8,706 bases of DNA from Solirubrobacteraceae bacterium (GTDB lineage Bacteria; Actinomycetota; Thermoleophilia; Solirubrobacterales; Solirubrobacteraceae), in the NCBI GenBank assembly GCA_030151725.1, contig JASLDD010000112.1:1-8706 (forward strand), in the 5' to 3' direction. Positions within the stretch are counted from its first letter, which is position 1. Each line of letters opens with the position of its first letter. The notes beneath the pieces are model-generated. The model was not told the DNA's origin and ran no database searches. It saw only the letters and a program-made list of their open reading frames with translations. This document shows positions 6,357-8,706 of the stretch, piece after piece. Both the position numbers and the translations under genes were made by a program.

Positions 6357-6997
6357 GCGCCGGCGTGGGCTTCCACGCCGTCGAGCAGCCGCCAGTTGCC
6401 CTGTAGCGCAGCGCTTGCGCGAGCGACCATCCGCTCGGCCTGCTCCTGCGGGTCGGCCACCGTTCCCATCAACTCGGAGATCAGTCCGGCTGCCTCGCGT
6501 GCGTGCTCGACGTCGCGCGACTCGTGCACCACGAAGTACTCACTGGCCGGGCCTTCCTGTTGGTAGCCATAGTGCTCGCTCAGCCCCTCGAGCTTCGTGC
6601 GGGCGATCTCCGGTTGGCCGGCCTCGATCGCGTAGAGGACAGCCAGGTGCTCGAGCAGATCCTCGCCCGCGCACCAGCTCTCCACGCACTCCGCCGTCTC
6701 CGGCAGGCTCGAGTCCTCACCGCTCCAGCCGGCGGCCTGCGCGAACTGATCCCACAGGGCAACGTGCGAGGACTCCTCCTCTGCATGGCGTCGCAGGCCT
6801 TCCGAGTGGGGAGCGGGCGCAATCTGCGCGGCCGAAGCCGACGTGTGTGCCAGGGCGAGCACCGCTTGCCGGTACTCGCCGGCGTAACAACCCAGCTCCT
6901 GGGCGCTCAGCCGGCCTGCACTCCAGCGCTCATAGAACGGGTGCTCGAGCACGTTGATCGCTGCGCGCGCCTCGTCGAGCTTTGCCAAGACATCCAT
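6353..6997 (-). CDS. Haem-oxygenase-like dimetal protein (TenA/PqqC/CADD superfamily)
   Basis: A 214-residue all-helical protein of the superfamily that includes TenA, PqqC and the dimetal oxidases related to chlamydial CADD. Opening residues 18-36 (LEHPFYERWSAGRLSAQEL) are typical. Candidate ligands for a two-iron site are Glu74 or Glu75 and His78 (in EEESSHVALW), Glu124 (in YAIEAGQPE), and His158, Asp162 and His165 (in VVHESRDVEHA). The last three have the H-x3-D-x2-H spacing of CADD, so an O2-activating dimetal oxidase is more likely than a thiaminase. No thiamine or PQQ genes are nearby and the substrate is unknown. ATG 6997 has an AAGGG ribosome site 8 nt upstream. It converges with the methyltransferase, overlapping by four bases. 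Confidence 0.85.
   Translation of the reverse strand: MDVLAKLDEARAAINVLEHPFYERWSAGRLSAQELGCYAGEYRQAVLALAHTSASAAQIAPAPHSEGLRRHAEEESSHVALWDQFAQAAGWSGEDSSLPETAECVESWCAGEDLLEHLAVLYAIEAGQPEIARTKLEGLSEHYGYQQEGPASEYFVVHESRDVEHAREAAGLISELMGTVADPQEQAERMVARASAALQGNWRLLDGVEAHAGA
6361..6380. terminator. Hairpin at convergent gene ends, possible bidirectional terminator
   Basis: CGGCGTGG (6361-6368) and CCACGCCG (6373-6380) make a perfect 8-bp stem with a GCTT loop, four nt after the methyltransferase stop codon. No T tract follows, as is common for putative terminators in high-GC actinobacteria. It lies within the last codons of the opposite gene, so coding constraint could also explain it. Confidence 0.4.
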
Positions 6998-7005
6998 TGG
7001 ACGGT

Positions 7006-7010
7006 CCCTT
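7006..7010 (-). promoter_or_regulatory. Ribosome-binding site of the dimetal protein gene
   Basis: AAGGG on the minus strand, preceded by GAG to give GAGAAGGGA, 8 nt before ATG 6997. It supports that start. Confidence 0.6.
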
Positions 7011-7158
7011 CTCTTGGATTTTGTGGGCTGCGGAGGCAGGAATGAGCCCGCCTCATGCAGAAATGTACGGTCATAGCGGGATCGATCGCTGCGGCCATCT
7101 GGACTTGCGTCCGGGGACTGTGCGAGGGTCCTCTCGGGAGTAGAGCCGGCTGAGAGTC

Positions 7159-7500
7159 ATGGGGGTGATTTCCGTGATCGTCATTGTCGCGTTGGGTTTG
7201 GCCGCGACTGGATTCAGCGCAGTGCTGGTCCTCGCTCTCGGACAGGCCGCGGCGCGAGCCGATCGCCACATGGAGGCGCAGCTGCTGACACGCGGCCCGG
7301 CGTCCGATCCACGAGCGTCCATGCGCCACGACTACGCCGCCGGGTTGGCCCGGGCCCACTCGACGATGGCGTGTGAATCGTCGATCACCGTGCCGTCATC
7401 GAGCAGGAGGGTCGGCACCCACCGGTTGCCCGTCAGCTCCTGTACCTCGCGACGCCCGCGCGTCTGGTTCAACACGCCCGGCAGCGGCGCAAACCCGTAG
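7159..7500 (+). CDS. Possible small single-pass membrane protein
   Basis: An open frame of 113 residues not matched to any family I know. Residues 3-31 form a strong hydrophobic helix (VISVIVIVALGLAATGFSAV and on), followed by a basic, Ala-rich segment with a short amphipathic stretch (31-45), consistent with a small membrane protein with its tail in the cytoplasm. That part lies in DNA free of other genes. From about residue 58 on, the frame runs antisense to the thioredoxin-fold gene, and the sequence becomes Ser/Arg-rich and unconvincing, so the C-terminal half may be accidental. There is no good ribosome site; GTG 7165 is an alternative start. I accept it as a likely gene with an uncertain tail. 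Confidence 0.45.
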   Translation: MGVISVIVIVALGLAATGFSAVLVLALGQAAARADRHMEAQLLTRGPASDPRASMRHDYAAGLARAHSTMACESSITVPSSSRRVGTHRLPVSSCTSRRPRVWFNTPGSGANP

Positions 7501-7616
7501 GAGCGCACCACCTCGGGGTTGTGGCCGGCGTCCTTGAGCGCGTGAAAGGCGTTGGCGCAGGGGTGTCCGCCGGGACGGGGCGTGGGAAACGTGCCCCAGC
7601 AGACGTACAGCTTCAC
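7332..7616 (-). CDS. Thioredoxin-fold protein, GST N-terminal-domain/glutaredoxin-like
   Basis: A 94-residue cytoplasmic protein consisting of one thioredoxin-like domain, as in glutaredoxins and the N-terminal domain of GSTs, without the helical GST domain. Visible are the first strand KLYVCWGTF with Cys6, a GGHPC segment with Cys20 at the start of helix 1, the cis-proline motif WVPTLLL (Pro68) and the final DDS...IVEWA helix (79-88) that matches the GST thiol-binding ES/DS turn. There is no CxxC; the two cysteines are 14 residues apart, so a standard dithiol glutaredoxin mechanism is unlikely. It starts with GTG 7616 overlapping the TGA of the upstream cupredoxin gene (GTGA), which points to translational coupling. 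A role in copper or thiol redox handling is inference from this link alone. Confidence 0.8.
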   Translation of the reverse strand: MKLYVCWGTFPTPRPGGHPCANAFHALKDAGHNPEVVRSYGFAPLPGVLNQTRGRREVQELTGNRWVPTLLLDDGTVIDDSHAIVEWARANPAA

Positions 7617-8266
7617 GAGACCGTCAGCGTTCCTTCCATGCCCGCCTGCCTGTGCCCGGGCACCGAGCAGAAGAACGTGTATTTGCCCGGCTTCAGTTTG
7701 AGCGTGACGCTCTTCGAGCCACCGGTGAAGCTCGGCGTGGCGCCCAGCACCTTGCTGCCTTCGGCGATCGTGACGTTGTGTTCGACCGGGGAGGCGTTGG
7801 CCATCGTGATCGTCACCGTGCCCGCCTTGGCGCTCAGCTGCTTGGTGTTGTAGCTCAGCTGCCCTTCCGGGTTGGTCGCCAGATTCAGCGACGTTGTCGT
7901 CGCTTCGGAGGCCGGGGTGGTGGTCGTGGCCGTCGGCTGTGCCGTGGAGGTCGTGGCCGGCGTGCTCTGGGTTTCGGTTGTGGCTTCTGTCGTGGTGGTC
8001 GTCTGAGGGGTCGCGCTTGCTGTCTCGCTCTTCGATCCCCCCGACGTGACCACGGCCATCGAGACCGCCGCCAGCACCAGGACGGCGGTGATCGCTATCA
8101 CCCCACGCTGCTGTCCCTCGTTGGCCGGGAAGTCGGTGCGGCGCATCCCGATCCCCACCCCGAGCAACAGCGCCCATGCGACAAGCAGCCCTCCCGCGAT
8201 GTAGAAGGGAACCTTGCTCTTCTCCGCAGCGAGAACGGGTGCCAGCTGGAGGGCCACGGTGTGCAT
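7613..8266 (-). CDS. Membrane-anchored cupredoxin (blue copper protein)
   Basis: A 217-residue protein with two membrane helices (about 19-40 and 56-74), a short RR-containing loop between them, a Thr/Ser/Pro-rich linker (about 76-127) and a C-terminal cupredoxin domain (about 128-217). Type-1 copper ligands are visible: His163 in VEHNVTI, and Cys200, His205 and Met210 in FFCSVPGHRQAGM. The C-x4-H-x4-M spacing resembles auracyanin-like bacterial cupredoxins rather than plastocyanin (C-x2-H). The RR-containing loop between the helices suggests that both ends face outside, with the copper domain held off the membrane by the flexible linker, as for an electron carrier to a membrane oxidase. ATG 8266 is preferred over GTG 8293 because a TAGGCT box ends 8 nt before it and no ribosome site is seen. 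It is followed by the thioredoxin-fold gene with a GTGA overlap. The electron partner is not in the window. Confidence 0.9.
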   Translation of the reverse strand: MHTVALQLAPVLAAEKSKVPFYIAGGLLVAWALLLGVGIGMRRTDFPANEGQQRGVIAITAVLVLAAVSMAVVTSGGSKSETASATPQTTTTTEATTETQSTPATTSTAQPTATTTTPASEATTTSLNLATNPEGQLSYNTKQLSAKAGTVTITMANASPVEHNVTIAEGSKVLGATPSFTGGSKSVTLKLKPGKYTFFCSVPGHRQAGMEGTLTVS

Positions 8267-8274
8267 CGGGCGCG

Positions 8275-8280
8275 AGCCTA
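8275..8280 (-). promoter_or_regulatory. Candidate -10 box for the cupredoxin operon, leaderless layout
   Basis: TAGGCT on the minus strand, 8 nt before ATG 8266, places the transcript start at or near the start codon. The same hexamer is the -10 of the candidate promoter at 835-863. Confidence 0.4.
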
Positions 8281-8298
8281 GCCGATGAGGCACGGACT

Positions 8299-8706
8299 AT
8301 GCTCCCCGAGGACATGACCGACGCGGTGCGTACGCCCGATGAGGCGCTCGAGGGACTGCCGGACTTCCCGTTCAGATCGCACTTCCGCGACGTCGACGGG
8401 CTGCGCTTGGCACACCTCGATGAGGGGGAGGGAGCACCCGTGATCTTCCTCCACGGCGAGCCCACGTGGTCGTTTTTGTGGCGCAAGGTCATTCCGCCGG
8501 TCCGCGACGCCGGGTTCCGTTGCATCGCCCCCGACCTCGCCGGCTTCGGCCGCTCGGACAAGCCCACCGACATCGCCTTTTACTCCTATGAGCGCCACGT
8601 GCAGCTCACGGGCGCGCTGCTGGAGGAACTCGATCTCAGCGGCGCCACCGTCGTGGTGCACGACTGGGGCGGGCCAATCGGTCTGCGCCTGGCCGTCGAG
8701 CAGGCT
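8299..8706 (+). CDS. Haloalkane dehalogenase-like alpha/beta hydrolase (HLD-I/DhlA type), cut by window end
   Basis: Cleaves carbon-halogen bonds by hydrolysis in characterised relatives. The first 136 residues are present. The HGEPTW motif (52-57) carries Glu54, the counterpart of DhlA Glu56, and VVHDWGG carries the nucleophile Asp122 and halide-binding Trp123, counterparts of Asp124 and Trp125. The Glu-to-Asp distance is 68 residues, as in DhlA. The APDLAGFGRSDKP segment (77-89) is also typical. The second halide-binding Trp, the catalytic acid and the histidine lie beyond the window, so true dehalogenase activity cannot be confirmed; epoxide hydrolases and luciferase-like relatives share the fold. 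ATG 8299 has a GAGG site 8 nt upstream; ATG 8314 is an in-frame alternative with poorer spacing. The gene diverges from the cupredoxin across 32 bp. Confidence 0.88.
   Translation, partial: MLPEDMTDAVRTPDEALEGLPDFPFRSHFRDVDGLRLAHLDEGEGAPVIFLHGEPTWSFLWRKVIPPVRDAGFRCIAPDLAGFGRSDKPTDIAFYSYERHVQLTGALLEELDLSGATVVVHDWGGPIGLRLAVEQA

Noticed and set aside
7042..7056. ATGAG/CTCAT inverted repeat upstream of the dimetal protein gene
   Set aside because: A 5-bp stem with a 5-nt loop is expected by chance at this length; no promoter element fits around it.
7914..8040. Repeat-like ACC/ACG-rich stretch in the cupredoxin gene
   Set aside because: It encodes the Thr-rich linker with varied codons, not a DNA tandem repeat.
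7332..8573. Single 413-residue minus-strand protein
   Set aside because: Only the last 94 residues look like protein. The rest is an out-of-frame reading of the cupredoxin gene and of the antisense of the dehalogenase; the real start is GTG 7616.

Overview
The window is GC-rich bacterial chromosome, densely packed, with short intergenic gaps and frequent GTG starts. Protein families and style (an NAD-dependent epimerase, a TrmH/SpoU methyltransferase, an anchored cupredoxin with a PGH..GM copper loop, apparent leaderless starts behind TAnnnT boxes) suggest an actinobacterium, perhaps of the Thermoleophilia/Solirubrobacterales type. That placement is inference; there is no rRNA, tRNA or phylogenetic marker here. 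I see no mobile element, CRISPR array, tRNA or rRNA.

Layout. 1-702 (minus): extended-SDR epimerase, its 3' end cut by the window. 703-1040: non-coding region with a C10 tract, a candidate promoter and several hairpins that could form a structured leader. 1041-1706 (plus): unrecognised winged-helix protein. 1681-2475 (minus): glutathione-S-transferase-like protein, overlapping the previous gene by 26 bp tail to tail. 2476-2645: divergent control region with an 18-bp near-palindrome. 2646-3533 (plus; the real start is probably upstream): alpha/beta hydrolase. 3355-4548 (minus): six-TM GGDEF diguanylate cyclase whose basic tail runs antisense to the end of the hydrolase for 179 bp. 4592-5524 (minus): VOC-fold ring-cleaving dioxygenase of the MhqA/MhqO type. 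5565-6356 (plus): TrmH/SpoU RNA 2'-O-methyltransferase. 6353-6997 (minus): haem-oxygenase-like dimetal protein (TenA/PqqC/CADD superfamily), sharing the four bases CTAG with the previous gene as both stop codons. 7159-7500 (plus): possible small membrane protein. 7332-7616 (minus): thioredoxin-fold protein resembling a GST N-terminal domain. 7613-8266 (minus): membrane-anchored cupredoxin, coupled to the previous gene through a GTGA overlap. 8299-8706 (plus): start of a haloalkane dehalogenase of the DhlA (HLD-I) type, cut by the window edge.

How they may work together. Several genes belong to families that handle electrophiles or xenobiotics (GST-like protein, alpha/beta hydrolase, ring-cleaving dioxygenase, haloalkane dehalogenase), but they sit in separate transcription units, so a shared pathway is only suggested. 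The two tight functional links visible in the DNA are the GST/hydrolase divergent pair with a shared candidate operator, and the translationally coupled cupredoxin/thioredoxin-fold pair. I did not find a clear new defence or mobile system. The best leads are the operator, the cupredoxin pair, the uncharacterised dimetal protein and the long convergent overlap.
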